From Atopobacter sp. AH10 (GTDB lineage Bacteria; Bacillota; Bacilli; Lactobacillales; Aerococcaceae), in NCBI RefSeq assembly GCF_003664595.1, contig NZ_QXPZ01000002.1, positions 110,931 to 174,930 on the forward strand: a DNA stretch of 64,000 nucleotides. The letters are read 5' to 3'. Below the pieces are notes generated by a model, which was not told where the DNA came from, did no database searches, and saw only the letters and a list, made by a program, of their open reading frames with translations. Shown here piece after piece: positions 54,941 through 64,000 of the stretch. Position 1 is the stretch's first letter. Every line of letters begins with the position of its first letter. The translations under genes and the position numbers were made by a program.

Positions 54941-57637
54941 ATGGAACAATCCAAACAAACAGATAGCACCATTATTTCTCAAGATTCTACTCGCTACTAT
55001 ACCCTAACCAGCGAAGAATCTTTAGAGAGATTGAACGGTCATATAGACGGTTTAAATGAGAGTGAGATCACGTCAAGGCGAGCCAAATATGGCTTAAATA
55101 AATTACAAGAAGGTAAACAAAGAACATTAGTCGAAAAATTTATTGATCAGTTCAAAGATTTTATGATTGGTGTCTTGCTAGCAGCCGCCATTGTATCGGC
55201 TATGGTCGGTGAAGTTTCTGATGCCTTTATCATCTTAATCGTTGTTATCTTAAATGCCGTTTTAGGTGTTTTCCAAGAAACTCAGGCTGAAGAAGCAATT
55301 AATGCCCTCCGTGATATGGCTTCACCTCTAGCAAAAGTCAAACGTGACGGCCATACACTTTCCATCAAAAGTGAAGAAATCGTCCCTGGAGATATTGTCC
55401 TCTTAGAAGCTGGGGATATCGTTCCTGCTGATATGCGCTTAATCGAAAGTAACTCCCTAAAAATCGAAGAAGCCGCTTTAACAGGAGAATCCGTCCCAGT
55501 TGAAAAATACTGTGATGTTATAGATGACGCTGATGCAAGTCTAGGAGATCGCCTCAACATGGCCTACTCCTCTACTAATGTCACTTATGGACGAGGACTT
55601 GGTATCGTCACTCGAACGGGTATGTCCACAGAAGTTGGTCAAATTGCCAATATGCTAAACGACTCCGATGAGAAGAAAACTCCTCTACAAGAAAATCAAG
55701 AAAAACTAGGGAAATCCTTAACCATCGCTATTCTCATCATTGCAGCTATCATTTTTGTGACAGGTGTTATCCGTCAAGGGCATATCTTGCATATGGTTTT
55801 GATTTCAATTTCTATTGCTGTAGCAGCTATTCCTGAAGGTTTGCCAGCAATTTCCACGATTATCTTAGCCATTGGAACGCAAAACATGGCCAAGCGTAAT
55901 GCTTTAGTCCGGAAGTTACCTGCAGTAGAAACACTTGGCGGGACACAAATTATCTGTTCAGATAAGACAGGAACTCTGACGATGAATCAGATGACTGTTG
56001 AAAAAGTGATGTATGATAACAAGATTCATGATGTCAAAGAAAATATAAGCCTTGAACATCCAATGATCGCAGCTATGTCACTAGCCAATGATACGAAGCA
56101 AAGTAAAGATGGGCAACTTCTAGGTGATCCAACTGAAACAGCCTTGGTTCAATTTGCCCTTGATAAAGGTTTCGATTTAAAAGGAGCTCTAGAAACTAGT
56201 CCTCGTGTCGGTGAAGTGCCATTCGATTCCACACGTAAAATGATGTCCACCATTCACGACTTAGGTAATGGGCGTTATCTGGTTACAGCTAAAGGAGCGC
56301 CAGACTTATTCCTTACCCACTGCAGTAAGATTTTGGATAAGGGTGAAGTTAGACCTTTAAATTCAAACGATGTACAAGAAATTAACCAACATAACCACGC
56401 CATGGCTACACAAGCCTTACGTGTGCTCGCTACAGGGTATAAATTTATCAGCGACTTACCTAGTGAATTAACAGCTGAAACTATTGAACATGATCTCGTT
56501 TTCGCTGGCTTGGCAGGAATGATTGACCCAGAACGTGAAGAAGCTAAGGCCTCTATCCGTACCGCAAAAGACGCTGGTATACGAACCATCATGATTACTG
56601 GAGATCATAAAGATACTGCTGCTGCCATTGCCAAACGTTTAGGCATTTTAGATGCTGCTAATGAACATGGTGTTTTAACAGGCGCAGAATTAAACCAAAT
56701 GTCTGACGAAGAGCTAAAGGATCAAGTGGCTCAATATTCTGTTTATGCCCGTGTTTCACCAGAACACAAAGTGAGAATCGTAAAAGCTTGGCAATCTCAC
56801 GGTAAAGTCGTTGCTATGACCGGTGATGGCGTGAATGATGCGCCTTCCCTTAAAGCAGCAGATATTGGGGTAGGTATGGGAATTACCGGGACAGAGGTTT
56901 CTAAAGGTGCCTCAGATATGGTATTGGCCGACGACAACTTCCAAACCATCGTTTTTGCAGTTGAAGAAGGCCGTAAGGTATTCGCCAATATCCAAAAAGC
57001 TGTCCAATACCTTCTCTCTGCTAACCTAGGGGAAGTAATGACTATGTTCGTCGCTACAATGTTAAGCTGGTCTATTTTAGAACCTGTTCATATTCTATGG
57101 ATCAACCTCGTAACTGACGTTTTCCCTGCCATTGCCTTGGGGATGGAACCGACTGAAGAAGGCATCATGGATCAAAAACCTCGTGGCCGTTCATCTAACT
57201 TCCTCTCCAATGGTGTTGGCCTATCCATTATTTACCAAGGTATTATTGAAGGTAGCTTAACCCTCTTCATGTACTGGTATGTCGTTCACGTTAAACACGA
57301 AGCTATCCCAGTAGCAGAAACAATGGCTTTTGCAACATTAGGTTTAATTCAGCTCTTCCACGCTTTCAACGTGAAGTCTGTCTTTAAATCTCTTATCACA
57401 GGCAAGCCATTCGCTAATAAGCCATTTAACTTAGCGATTCTTTTATCTGCATTTATGCATTTAATCGTTATCGTAACACCAGGCTTACGCGATTTCTTTG
57501 ACTCCACCCCATTAGGCGCAACAGAATGGCTAGAAATTCTCTTCACCGCCTTCTCTATTGTCCCTATTGTGGAACTTTCCAAATTCATTATGCGAAAAAC
57601 TGGAATTGAAGCAAAAGAAATGGGTATGAAAGAGTAA
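54941..57637 (+). CDS. P-type cation ATPase (Ca2+/Mn2+ type)
   Basis: This 898-residue P2A-type ATPase has an N-terminal cation-ATPase domain (GLNESEITSRRAKYGLNKL), the actuator loop ALTGESVPVEK and the ion-site motif AAIPEGLPAISTI. It also has the phosphorylated Asp in CSDKTGTLTMNQM and the hinge AMTGDGVNDAPSLK. Ten membrane segments are expected. The upstream manganese riboswitch argues for Mn2+ export rather than Ca2+; related riboswitch-controlled ATPases in Lactococcus export Mn2+. TTAGGAGG precedes the ATG. The ion specificity is inference. Confidence 0.92.
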   Translation: MEQSKQTDSTIISQDSTRYYTLTSEESLERLNGHIDGLNESEITSRRAKYGLNKLQEGKQRTLVEKFIDQFKDFMIGVLLAAAIVSAMVGEVSDAFIILIVVILNAVLGVFQETQAEEAINALRDMASPLAKVKRDGHTLSIKSEEIVPGDIVLLEAGDIVPADMRLIESNSLKIEEAALTGESVPVEKYCDVIDDADASLGDRLNMAYSSTNVTYGRGLGIVTRTGMSTEVGQIANMLNDSDEKKTPLQENQEKLGKSLTIAILIIAAIIFVTGVIRQGHILHMVLISISIAVAAIPEGLPAISTIILAIGTQNMAKRNALVRKLPAVETLGGTQIICSDKTGTLTMNQMTVEKVMYDNKIHDVKENISLEHPMIAAMSLANDTKQSKDGQLLGDPTETALVQFALDKGFDLKGALETSPRVGEVPFDSTRKMMSTIHDLGNGRYLVTAKGAPDLFLTHCSKILDKGEVRPLNSNDVQEINQHNHAMATQALRVLATGYKFISDLPSELTAETIEHDLVFAGLAGMIDPEREEAKASIRTAKDAGIRTIMITGDHKDTAAAIAKRLGILDAANEHGVLTGAELNQMSDEELKDQVAQYSVYARVSPEHKVRIVKAWQSHGKVVAMTGDGVNDAPSLKAADIGVGMGITGTEVSKGASDMVLADDNFQTIVFAVEEGRKVFANIQKAVQYLLSANLGEVMTMFVATMLSWSILEPVHILWINLVTDVFPAIALGMEPTEEGIMDQKPRGRSSNFLSNGVGLSIIYQGIIEGSLTLFMYWYVVHVKHEAIPVAETMAFATLGLIQLFHAFNVKSVFKSLITGKPFANKPFNLAILLSAFMHLIVIVTPGLRDFFDSTPLGATEWLEILFTAFSIVPIVELSKFIMRKTGIEAKEMGMKE

Positions 57638-57705
57638 GCCTTATCGCATAAACTAGTTGCTTATTTTAAGCATCAATAACATCTTTCATCTATCTAAAGG
57701 TAAGG

Positions 57706-57740
57706 AGAAGCACCCTTCTTTCAAAAGGGGGCTTCTTTGC
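57706..57740 (+). terminator. Terminator downstream of the P-type ATPase gene
   Basis: AGAAGC-A-CCCTT pairs with AAGGG-G-GCTTCT, followed by TTGCCTTTT. The remaining gap up to 58045 shows a repeated TTACAAT motif near 57902-57921 that may be part of the next promoter, and nothing else. Confidence 0.8.
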
Positions 57741-58045
57741 CTTTTGAGACATTTCTAAATTCTATCTTCTAATGCCAATAGCTGACAGAGTAATACCTAG
57801 TTTTATATAGTGCTGGCAATTCTTTATCTAAGCTGACCAAGGCCTATTCTACTCAGACTTTGGTCTTATTTTTTGAAAAATCTAGGCTATCATTAGCAGA
57901 ATTGTTACAATTATGTTACAATCCTATCTGAAGAAGTGGAAAGCATTCATTCTATATCTTTCTCCTTTCCTTCAACTTATGCCATTCATCAGGCACTGAT
58001 GCATTTATAACGCTATTTTTCGTTTTATCAAGGAGGATCTCCCTA

Positions 58046-58657
58046 TTGAAAACAGTAAAAAAATATCTTTCGAGATTTATTTTATGCCTAGTAGGAATTA
58101 GCTTAGTGGGTTTTGGCGCCTTTTATTATGGTGTAAATAAAGGCCAGCAGAATAAGGCTCCTCAAATAACATCCAAACTCATCTCAAAACGTCTACAAGA
58201 ATCCGCTGAACTCACCTCTAGTAAATATTATTATAGCCATATGGGTGAATTCGACCATCAAAAAAACTTTTATGGTTGGAAGATTCCTTTCACCAAAAAG
58301 CATTTTGTCGTAGCTTATGATGGTGTCATTCACGCAGGTGTCGATTTGCGACAAGTAGAAGTCACCGTTAACCAGAATAAAAAGACCATAGACTTGAAAC
58401 TACCAGAAGCCAAAATCCTTTCACATGATATCGATCAACATTCTCTTAAAGTGTTTGATGAAAGTCAATCCATCTTTAATCCCATCAAAATAACTGATTA
58501 TCAAGGCTTTGCTAAAGATCAAAAAGCCAAGGTTGAAGCCGATGCTATTGAAAAAGGTCTACTTGTCCAAGCCAAAAAAGATGCTGTCCAAGCCGTTAAA
58601 AAGTTGCTTCACTTCAATCAAAATATAGAAAGCAACTATCAAATTCATATTCATTAA
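58046..58657 (+). CDS. DUF4230-type membrane-anchored protein
   Basis: This 203-residue protein has an N-terminal membrane anchor or signal (FILCLVGISLVGFGAFYYG) followed by a domain that resembles DUF4230. SKRLQESAELTSSKYYYSHMGE and AYDGVIHAGVDLRQVEVTVNQNKKTIDLKLPEAKILSHDID-like segments are typical. It most likely lies outside the membrane, and its role is unknown. The start is TTG 58046, with AGGAGG 9 nt upstream. It is transcribed alone. Confidence 0.75.
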   Translation: MKTVKKYLSRFILCLVGISLVGFGAFYYGVNKGQQNKAPQITSKLISKRLQESAELTSSKYYYSHMGEFDHQKNFYGWKIPFTKKHFVVAYDGVIHAGVDLRQVEVTVNQNKKTIDLKLPEAKILSHDIDQHSLKVFDESQSIFNPIKITDYQGFAKDQKAKVEADAIEKGLLVQAKKDAVQAVKKLLHFNQNIESNYQIHIH

Positions 58658-58670
58658 TCCCCTAAAAAAA

Positions 58671-58710
58671 TCCCCCTAAAGTTGACTCTTATACACCAAC
58701 TTTAGGGGGT
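58671..58710. terminator. Bidirectional terminator downstream of the DUF4230 gene
   Basis: A 13-bp stem CCCCCTAAAGTTG/CAACTTTAGGGGG is preceded by seven A. It is nearly the same hairpin as at 14873-14910. Confidence 0.9.
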
Positions 58711-58844
58711 TATTTAATGCTCGAGGCTATTTTTATCTGTCTAGAGTGTTCTTTATAAATCTTGGCTCTATGATAAACATTAGCCAATCGTTAAGCTTGC
58801 CTTTTTAAGATAGCCTAATGCCTCTTTATTAAACTTTTAGAACA

Positions 58845-59426
58845 CTATTTCAAGACAGACGCTCTATTGACAAAGCTTCCGGGATCTAACCAGATCGCTG
58901 TTAAAACTTCTGCAGAAGGAATTAAAGCTTCGCTATTCCCATGATTATCGTAGCAAGAAAAGACTATCCCTTCCTCTTCTTTCTTATAGGCATAGGCCAA
59001 AACCCAATGGTTACCATAAGGACTTCCTTGTAGCCAACTTGTCCCTAAAATGATGGGCAAGACCACTGGGCCATCTAGGCATCTTTTCGCTGCAAGATGA
59101 GGGTTGAATGACCAGTGTAAACCACTATGACAGTTTTTCGGCAAAAATTCCTTTAGTCCCTTCAGAATATCCCAAGCAAAAGTCCCTGAATAAGGGAATT
59201 TTCTCTCCACTAGGGGGACTAAAGCTTGGAGCCTTTCTTCAAAGCTCATGCCTTCTTCCCCTTTTAATCTATCCAAGACATCCAGAAAAGCAGCTAGGGA
59301 ATAGCTCCCGCAAATTCCAGGCTCTTGATCGTTAACATACTCAGAAAAAGCTATCATCAAGTCTTTTGATAAGCCATGCCAATGGACTTCCTCATCTGAA
59401 GGAAGACTAGGCCTAGTTAAGTTCAT
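58845..59426 (-). CDS. C39/papain-like putative cysteine peptidase
   Basis: This 193-residue protein contains PGICGSYSLAAFLDVLD (Cys nucleophile candidate), GNHWVLAYAYK (His) and CYDNHGNSEALI (Asp), spaced as in C39-like or papain-like cysteine peptidases. There is no signal peptide or membrane segment. The ATG at 59426 lies inside the end of the M16C gene (14-bp overlap) with TGAGG 6 nt upstream, so the two are translationally coupled. The longer frame up to 59480 has no ribosome site. Peptidase activity is inferred from the Cys-His-Asp order only; it may be a non-peptidase relative. Confidence 0.6.
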   Translation of the reverse strand: MNLTRPSLPSDEEVHWHGLSKDLMIAFSEYVNDQEPGICGSYSLAAFLDVLDRLKGEEGMSFEERLQALVPLVERKFPYSGTFAWDILKGLKEFLPKNCHSGLHWSFNPHLAAKRCLDGPVVLPIILGTSWLQGSPYGNHWVLAYAYKKEEEGIVFSCYDNHGNSEALIPSAEVLTAIWLDPGSFVNRASVLK

Positions 59427-62292
59427 AAATCGCCTCAAATTGATCCTTAACTTCTTCAATTTTCGCTTTATTCCCAACAACAGCTAAAGCAGCATCTGTT
59501 GATAGTTGACGAATTGCTGGTGCTAAGGCTCTTAAATCTTCAATTCTTGTGTTCAATACTTCTTTTCGCAGGCGTAAAAGATCCTTTTGACTCACACCAC
59601 TAATATAGCGTTGGATCGCCAAAGCTCCCTTGGTTGAACCAGATAATGGACGGTCAAGGCCAGACATAGTCCCGATAATCGCCTTCAACACTTCTTTATC
59701 ATCCAATTCTAAATGTTCAAGATAATCTGCCAAAGCTTCATAGGCCTCTAAAGTCCGGCTAATATTAGGATCTCTGTAGGAAGACATCCCCCATTCTCCT
59801 TGATAGCTGTGAGAATAATTAGCCCCGTAAGCTCCTCCTTGAACTCGAACACGATTCCACAGATAAGCAAATGAAGCGATATTCATCAATACACAAGCAG
59901 AACCTGAATATGGCAACAAATCACTAGCTTGATGCCCAATAGCCACATAATTCACATCCTGAGAGCAAACAAAAGCTTCCTTTTGTTCCTTAATAGCTGG
60001 TAAGTTCAAGCCGTGAACAAGTTTCTCTGCCTTCAATCCTTCAAAAGCCTTTAATAGGCGTTCTTTCCAAAGCTTGGCTCTTTCCTTGTCCCCAATATAA
60101 GAAGCCCCAAAACGTTCTTTATTCGCCAAACGTGTTAATAGTTCCTGTAATTCGTTTAACTTATCTTCTGTTAAATGGTCCACTAAGTTTTGCAAGTATT
60201 GGTAATAAGAGATACCAGAAATCCATTCGTTCACTTGTTCCAAACGATCTTTCCGGCTAATCGCCCGTTGCAAGGCCAATGCATTAGCTGAATAATTCAA
60301 ACGACCTTCAAATTCTGATAAACTTGCTTGAGCCAAATTCTTAATCAGATTTTTATCCGTTAATTGCGTATACAATAGAATTTCTTTCATCAACTTAATG
60401 AGATCGTCACCAAAGTTAGCTAAAGCTTTCCCAGCAACTCTAAAGTCTACTTTAATTTTTCCATCAGCAGTTGAATAAGGCTTAACAAAAGCGCTAATCC
60501 CACCTGTCTTCAAGTCCATAGCCTGTTGTAGCTGATCTGCTTCATAATGACTAGTCGCCAATTCACCTAATAAACTAGACAAGAAAGTCAAATCTTGTAA
60601 GCTTTCATATGGCAAATCTGTCACGTCCAGCCGTAAGGAAACATAGTCAATACCTGAAGTAAATTGCTCAGCAAAATAGTAAGATTGATCTCCATATAGG
60701 CTATCTACTTCTAATGGGAGTTCTTCAAGTTCAGGGTCTAAGTCTTCTCGGTCTAAAGTAGGGATCTTCGCTAAATCTTCTGGATCATCTGGCGTTTCTT
60801 GACGTTTTAATAAAGCTTGTGTTTCATCCACTAAGGCCTTTACTTCTTCTTCTGTAAGACTAGCTTTATAGTGAGCCAATCTTTCAGCTAATGCCCTTTC
60901 TTTTTCGTCATTCTTGCCAGCTTCTGGGCTCAGGCAGAATACTAATTGATGAGGGTTTTTCAAGAGGCGAGTTTGAATCAATTCTTCAAAGTAACCCTTA
61001 GCTGCTTTCTCTCTCACCTTATCCAGATACTTAGAGAATTCCAAGTGTTCCATTGCCTCGTCACTATACAACCAAGAATCCAAGGCATTCATGGCATAAA
61101 TGACCCCACGAGGTTCACTTTCAGAAATAGCTAATTCTTTTAGTTGGAAAGTAATCTTATTCAAAGCTGCCTCTACAGCTTCTTTATCAATCCCTTCTTC
61201 TGCCAAGTTCTTTAAGCTATTTTCTACAACTTGCGTGAAATCTACTAATTGTTCAGCTTCTGCATATTTAGCCACTACTGAAAAAGCAGATGGTAAGCCA
61301 TATGGAGTCACCCCACCATAAACATCTCCACCAATCCCTGCTTGAAGTAAAGCTTTCTTAAGTGGAGCTTGGTTAGAGCCCAAAAGGATTTCCTCCAACA
61401 CATTAAAAGCCATTAATTCTTCCATACCTAGATTTTCACCAATGTGGAAAGATTGACCTAGGTATGTTTTTTCTGCGAGATCTTCACCTTCAGAAATAGA
61501 ATAGCTGTCTTTCACCGTTGTCACTTGATCGACTGCGCAATGACAAGTCAATGTCTCGGCATCCCTTGCTTCAAATTCGTCAAAATATTCAGATAATTCT
61601 TTAAAAATAGCTTCTTCTTCCAGATCCCCATAGACGATAGTGAGGGAGTTAGATGGGTGATAGTGCTTTTTATGATAAGCAACAAATTCTTCTTGGCTTA
61701 AACCCACAATAGATTTTGGATCACCACCAGAAATATAAGCATAGGCAGAACCAGCATAAAGGCGGTTGGAGACCAAATTATAAATTTGTTGTTCGGGAGC
61801 CCCTAAGGCACCCTTCATCTCACTGTAAACGACCCCTTTATAAGTCAAATCATCTTCCGCACTTGGCAAGTGATAGTGCCAGCCTTCTTGCTTCAAGATT
61901 TGTGGATCATGATAAAAGTTAGGATGGAATACAGCATCCAAATAGACATCCATCAAGTTAAAGAAATCTTTTTCATTAGTTGATGCCACAGGATAGATCG
62001 TCTTATCGGCAAAGGTCATCGCATTGAGAAATGTATTCATTGAACCCTTGATTAATTCAACAAAAGGCTCTTTTGATGGGTATTTCTTAGAACCATTTAA
62101 AACAGAGTGTTCAATAATATGCGTAATCCCATTATCACTTACTGGCAAGGTCTTAAAGGCAATCGTAAAAGCCCTATTGCGATCCTTATTTTTTAACCAT
62201 AAGACTTTAGCTCCAGTTTTATCATGAACATATACATGCCCTACAGATTGAATATCTGGTAAGTCACGACTTTCTATTTTTTTAAAAGACAT
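59413..62292 (-). CDS. M16C metalloprotease (presequence-protease/insulinase family)
   Basis: This 959-residue protein has the inverted zinc motif HIIEHSVLNGS (HxxEH) and a downstream Glu region (YKGVVYSEMKGALGAPEQQI). The second, inactive half includes RVRVQGGAYGANYSHSYQGEWGMSSYRDPN, typical of family M16C. Relatives close around and degrade peptides up to about 70 residues. There is no signal peptide, so it should act in the cytoplasm. AAAGGAGGAAGAG precedes the ATG. It forms a two-gene unit with the C39-like gene. Confidence 0.92.
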   Translation of the reverse strand: MSFKKIESRDLPDIQSVGHVYVHDKTGAKVLWLKNKDRNRAFTIAFKTLPVSDNGITHIIEHSVLNGSKKYPSKEPFVELIKGSMNTFLNAMTFADKTIYPVASTNEKDFFNLMDVYLDAVFHPNFYHDPQILKQEGWHYHLPSAEDDLTYKGVVYSEMKGALGAPEQQIYNLVSNRLYAGSAYAYISGGDPKSIVGLSQEEFVAYHKKHYHPSNSLTIVYGDLEEEAIFKELSEYFDEFEARDAETLTCHCAVDQVTTVKDSYSISEGEDLAEKTYLGQSFHIGENLGMEELMAFNVLEEILLGSNQAPLKKALLQAGIGGDVYGGVTPYGLPSAFSVVAKYAEAEQLVDFTQVVENSLKNLAEEGIDKEAVEAALNKITFQLKELAISESEPRGVIYAMNALDSWLYSDEAMEHLEFSKYLDKVREKAAKGYFEELIQTRLLKNPHQLVFCLSPEAGKNDEKERALAERLAHYKASLTEEEVKALVDETQALLKRQETPDDPEDLAKIPTLDREDLDPELEELPLEVDSLYGDQSYYFAEQFTSGIDYVSLRLDVTDLPYESLQDLTFLSSLLGELATSHYEADQLQQAMDLKTGGISAFVKPYSTADGKIKVDFRVAGKALANFGDDLIKLMKEILLYTQLTDKNLIKNLAQASLSEFEGRLNYSANALALQRAISRKDRLEQVNEWISGISYYQYLQNLVDHLTEDKLNELQELLTRLANKERFGASYIGDKERAKLWKERLLKAFEGLKAEKLVHGLNLPAIKEQKEAFVCSQDVNYVAIGHQASDLLPYSGSACVLMNIASFAYLWNRVRVQGGAYGANYSHSYQGEWGMSSYRDPNISRTLEAYEALADYLEHLELDDKEVLKAIIGTMSGLDRPLSGSTKGALAIQRYISGVSQKDLLRLRKEVLNTRIEDLRALAPAIRQLSTDAALAVVGNKAKIEEVKDQFEAIYELN

Positions 62293-62460
62293 ACTAACTC
62301 TTCCTCCTTTAATGTGAATTGGCTGTTCATTAGCCGATAAATGTTTAAGAAGTCCTTGCCTAGATCAGCAAGACTGTCTTTAGTTTAATGTATTTTCAGA
62401 TTTTTTAGCGGGCATCTAAAAAAAACTTAAAAATATCACTTACCATTACTTTAAATTTAT

Positions 62461-62500
62461 AAAAAGGCGACGTCAAGCTTTTTAATCACTGACGTCGTCC
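62461..62500 (-). terminator. Terminator downstream of the sigma-54-like gene
   Basis: GGCGACGTCA (62466-62475) pairs with TGACGTCGTCC (62490-62500) over a GACGTCA/TGACGTC core, and on the minus strand is followed by TTTTTATAA. It lies 29 bp after the stop codon, which argues that the gene really ends there. Confidence 0.85.
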
Positions 62501-62528
62501 AAATTTAAATAGAAATGTTTTTATCCGC

Positions 62529-63647
62529 TTATTGTGTGGAAATCAAATCTTTTAAGGCTATGATCCCACGATCAGTCACTAAGGCGTGCCGAGAGATAAT
62601 ACGATTGACAGTAGACAAGCGAAGATCTGCTGCATCGGCAATTTCTCTCAAGTACAAGTCTTCTATCTGATCTTTTTCACCCTTCAAATAATGCCATTGC
62701 TTCTTCACAATAACCTTCATGACCGCCATAATTAACTCTTCACGTTTCTTCAAACTTTGAATGAGTTTCAACGCGTCGTCCTTTTGCTGCTTGGCATAAC
62801 ATTTTACTTCAGGATCATCACTTTCAGCAATTTCTTGATAGTAACTTTCATCAAAAGAGAGTCTAGGCATCAATTGATAAAAATAACGCAACTCTATCCC
62901 ATCTTCTACCTTCTTAGCAGAGGCTACTGGATCTAAACTTGGCCCTTTAGATTTAGCGTAAGCTGCCCCAGGATTTAGCGTCAAGCGACTTAAATAGTCT
63001 ATCGCTGTATCATATTGATCTTCATCCATTTGCAAACTCTCTTTGATACGATCAGCCCGTCCCTCAATAAAATCATCGTAATAATTTTCGATAATTTCTT
63101 GTGCCCCAATTGCCACTTCTGGGTCATTGAGGACTTGGATCAAATAACATTCTCTTTCATCACGAGCGCCAACCCCAGCAGGATCTAGCAGTTGGATTAA
63201 GGTGAGGGCATCTAAAACCTGTAGTTTATCCGCACCTGTACGACGTTCGATATCTTCCAAATCCGCCAACAAATATCCTCTATCATCAATATAATCCAAC
63301 ATATAAAGAACAATATCTCTTAAATAGGTTTCACGCATATAAATATCGACTTGATCTAATAAATGGGCAATCAAACTTTGCGATTGATTGATTTTATTTG
63401 GAATTTTTTCTACTAAAGATGGAATATCTTCCTGATCTGCATTTGGTGTATCCGCATCTACTTGTTCCGAAAGAGAATAGTAGTCGTTTGTCCACTCTAC
63501 TTTCAAAAAAGGATTTTCATTCGATTTTATCTCGAGCATTTTGGCAATTTCATCGGTGGTATAATTCAGCAAAAGCACCGTATCTTTCAACAATTTGGGC
63601 TTTGGTTGTCGTTCTTCGGTCGATTTATCTCTTTTCCTTAGAACCAT
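62529..63647 (-). CDS. Sigma-54 (RpoN) homologue lacking the RpoN box
   Basis: This 372-residue protein aligns by eye with sigma-54 factors. LLLNYTTDEIAKMLEIKSNENPFLKVEW corresponds to the Gln-rich region I, though it is degenerate. An acidic stretch follows (region II), and then the core-binding domain with YMLDYIDDRGYLLADLEDIERR and LIQLLDPAGVGARDERECYLIQ. Near the end LYLREIADAADLRLSTVNRIISRHALVTDRGIIALKDL matches the segment before the -24-binding domain. The protein stops there: typical factors (~430-480 residues) have about 70 more, including the ARRTVAKYRE RpoN box, and no such sequence is found downstream in any frame. GGAGGAG precedes the ATG. Confidence 0.8.
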   Translation of the reverse strand: MVLRKRDKSTEERQPKPKLLKDTVLLLNYTTDEIAKMLEIKSNENPFLKVEWTNDYYSLSEQVDADTPNADQEDIPSLVEKIPNKINQSQSLIAHLLDQVDIYMRETYLRDIVLYMLDYIDDRGYLLADLEDIERRTGADKLQVLDALTLIQLLDPAGVGARDERECYLIQVLNDPEVAIGAQEIIENYYDDFIEGRADRIKESLQMDEDQYDTAIDYLSRLTLNPGAAYAKSKGPSLDPVASAKKVEDGIELRYFYQLMPRLSFDESYYQEIAESDDPEVKCYAKQQKDDALKLIQSLKKREELIMAVMKVIVKKQWHYLKGEKDQIEDLYLREIADAADLRLSTVNRIISRHALVTDRGIIALKDLISTQ

Positions 63648-63660
63648 AATAGCTCCTCCA

Positions 63661-64000
63661 TTCTTACGGTTACGGCAAGAAGCCGCTGCCTGCTTTGATA
63701 GTCCATATGACCTATCTTATTCCGTGATACATCACAAAGTCAAACGTTCTTAAAGCCAGTCCAAAGACCAGTAAAACGCTTGCTTTTCATCTGATTTAAG
63801 CTTACCACTTTTCTCTAAATAAAGATATACGCAAAATCAGTTCGTTTCTGTAAAATAAAGGCTAGTGTTTTTTATGCTTGCATCAGCCCTCAGGAAACTT
63901 TATTTGAAGAATACTCACAAGAATTGCCCAAAAGAAAAGGCTCTATACTTTTTGATGTTGGTGAAAGAGACAGACTGTAGTCTGTCTATGCCATATAAAG
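63661..64000. other. Upstream region of the sigma-54-like gene, cut by the window end
   Basis: No gene is visible in these 340 bp. The main structure is a perfect 9-bp inverted repeat AGACAGACT-GT-AGTCTGTCT at 63968-63987, which could be a terminator stem or an operator; its right flank is cut off. Confidence 0.4.

Overview
The window reads as a stretch of chromosome from a low-GC Gram-positive bacterium, most likely a Lactobacillales member (Aerococcaceae-like is my best guess, from gene content only). Supporting signs are AGGAGG-type ribosome sites, EcsAB, YtmP/TrmB, PepC, LuxS, ThiT under a TPP riboswitch, a PyrR attenuator, many PTS genes with PRD regulators, and TrkAH. No replication origin, rRNA operon, prophage, complete insertion sequence or CRISPR array was seen.

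Layout. 1-236 is the end of a gene cut by the window edge. 225-853 is an array of six tandem, strongly palindromic units of about 118 bp with no credible gene. 916-7159 is housekeeping: a DnaQ-like exonuclease, flavodoxin, M20 amidohydrolase, trmB, a YtmP-like kinase and ecsAB. 7200-9760 is a small accessory island. It holds a broken AlbA/HATPase-type regulator, a frameshifted Phd/YefM antitoxin remnant, and an apparently intact type III toxin-antitoxin locus (repeat RNA, terminator, ToxN/AbiQ-family toxin). 9847-14853 is a galactitol-type PTS operon with a divergent PRD regulator and two matching operators between them. 14973-21321 holds pepC and an ascorbate-type PTS operon ending in a transaldolase, with a 34-bp repeat array inside that operon.

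21723-28876 carries seven shikimate-pathway genes: aroF, aroB, aroA, aroC on the minus strand and aroE, aroK, aroQ on the plus strand. They cover erythrose-4-phosphate plus PEP through to chorismate. 29442-31901 is pyrBC behind a PyrR attenuator. 32171-34923 holds a zinc-ribbon membrane protein, cdd, luxS and thiT. 35292-38261 is a TrpXYZ-type ABC importer with an attenuator-like leader, and 38916-44477 is a dipeptide ABC importer with a cre-like site. 45334-48173 is TrkAH, followed by two tRNA-Leu genes, a GNAT acetyltransferase, tex and a purine permease. A P-type ATPase behind a yybP-ykoY manganese riboswitch follows. The right end has a DUF4230 protein, an M16C protease overlapping a C39-like protein, and a sigma-54 homologue that stops before the RpoN box.

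Main points for a second look: (1) the left-edge hairpin array, whose units differ in sequence but keep complementary arms; (2) the type III toxin-antitoxin locus; (3) the truncated sigma-54 homologue; (4) the habit of this genome to carry short tandem duplications in intergenic DNA (at least six cases here). All calls are by eye from sequence and translations; no database search was run.
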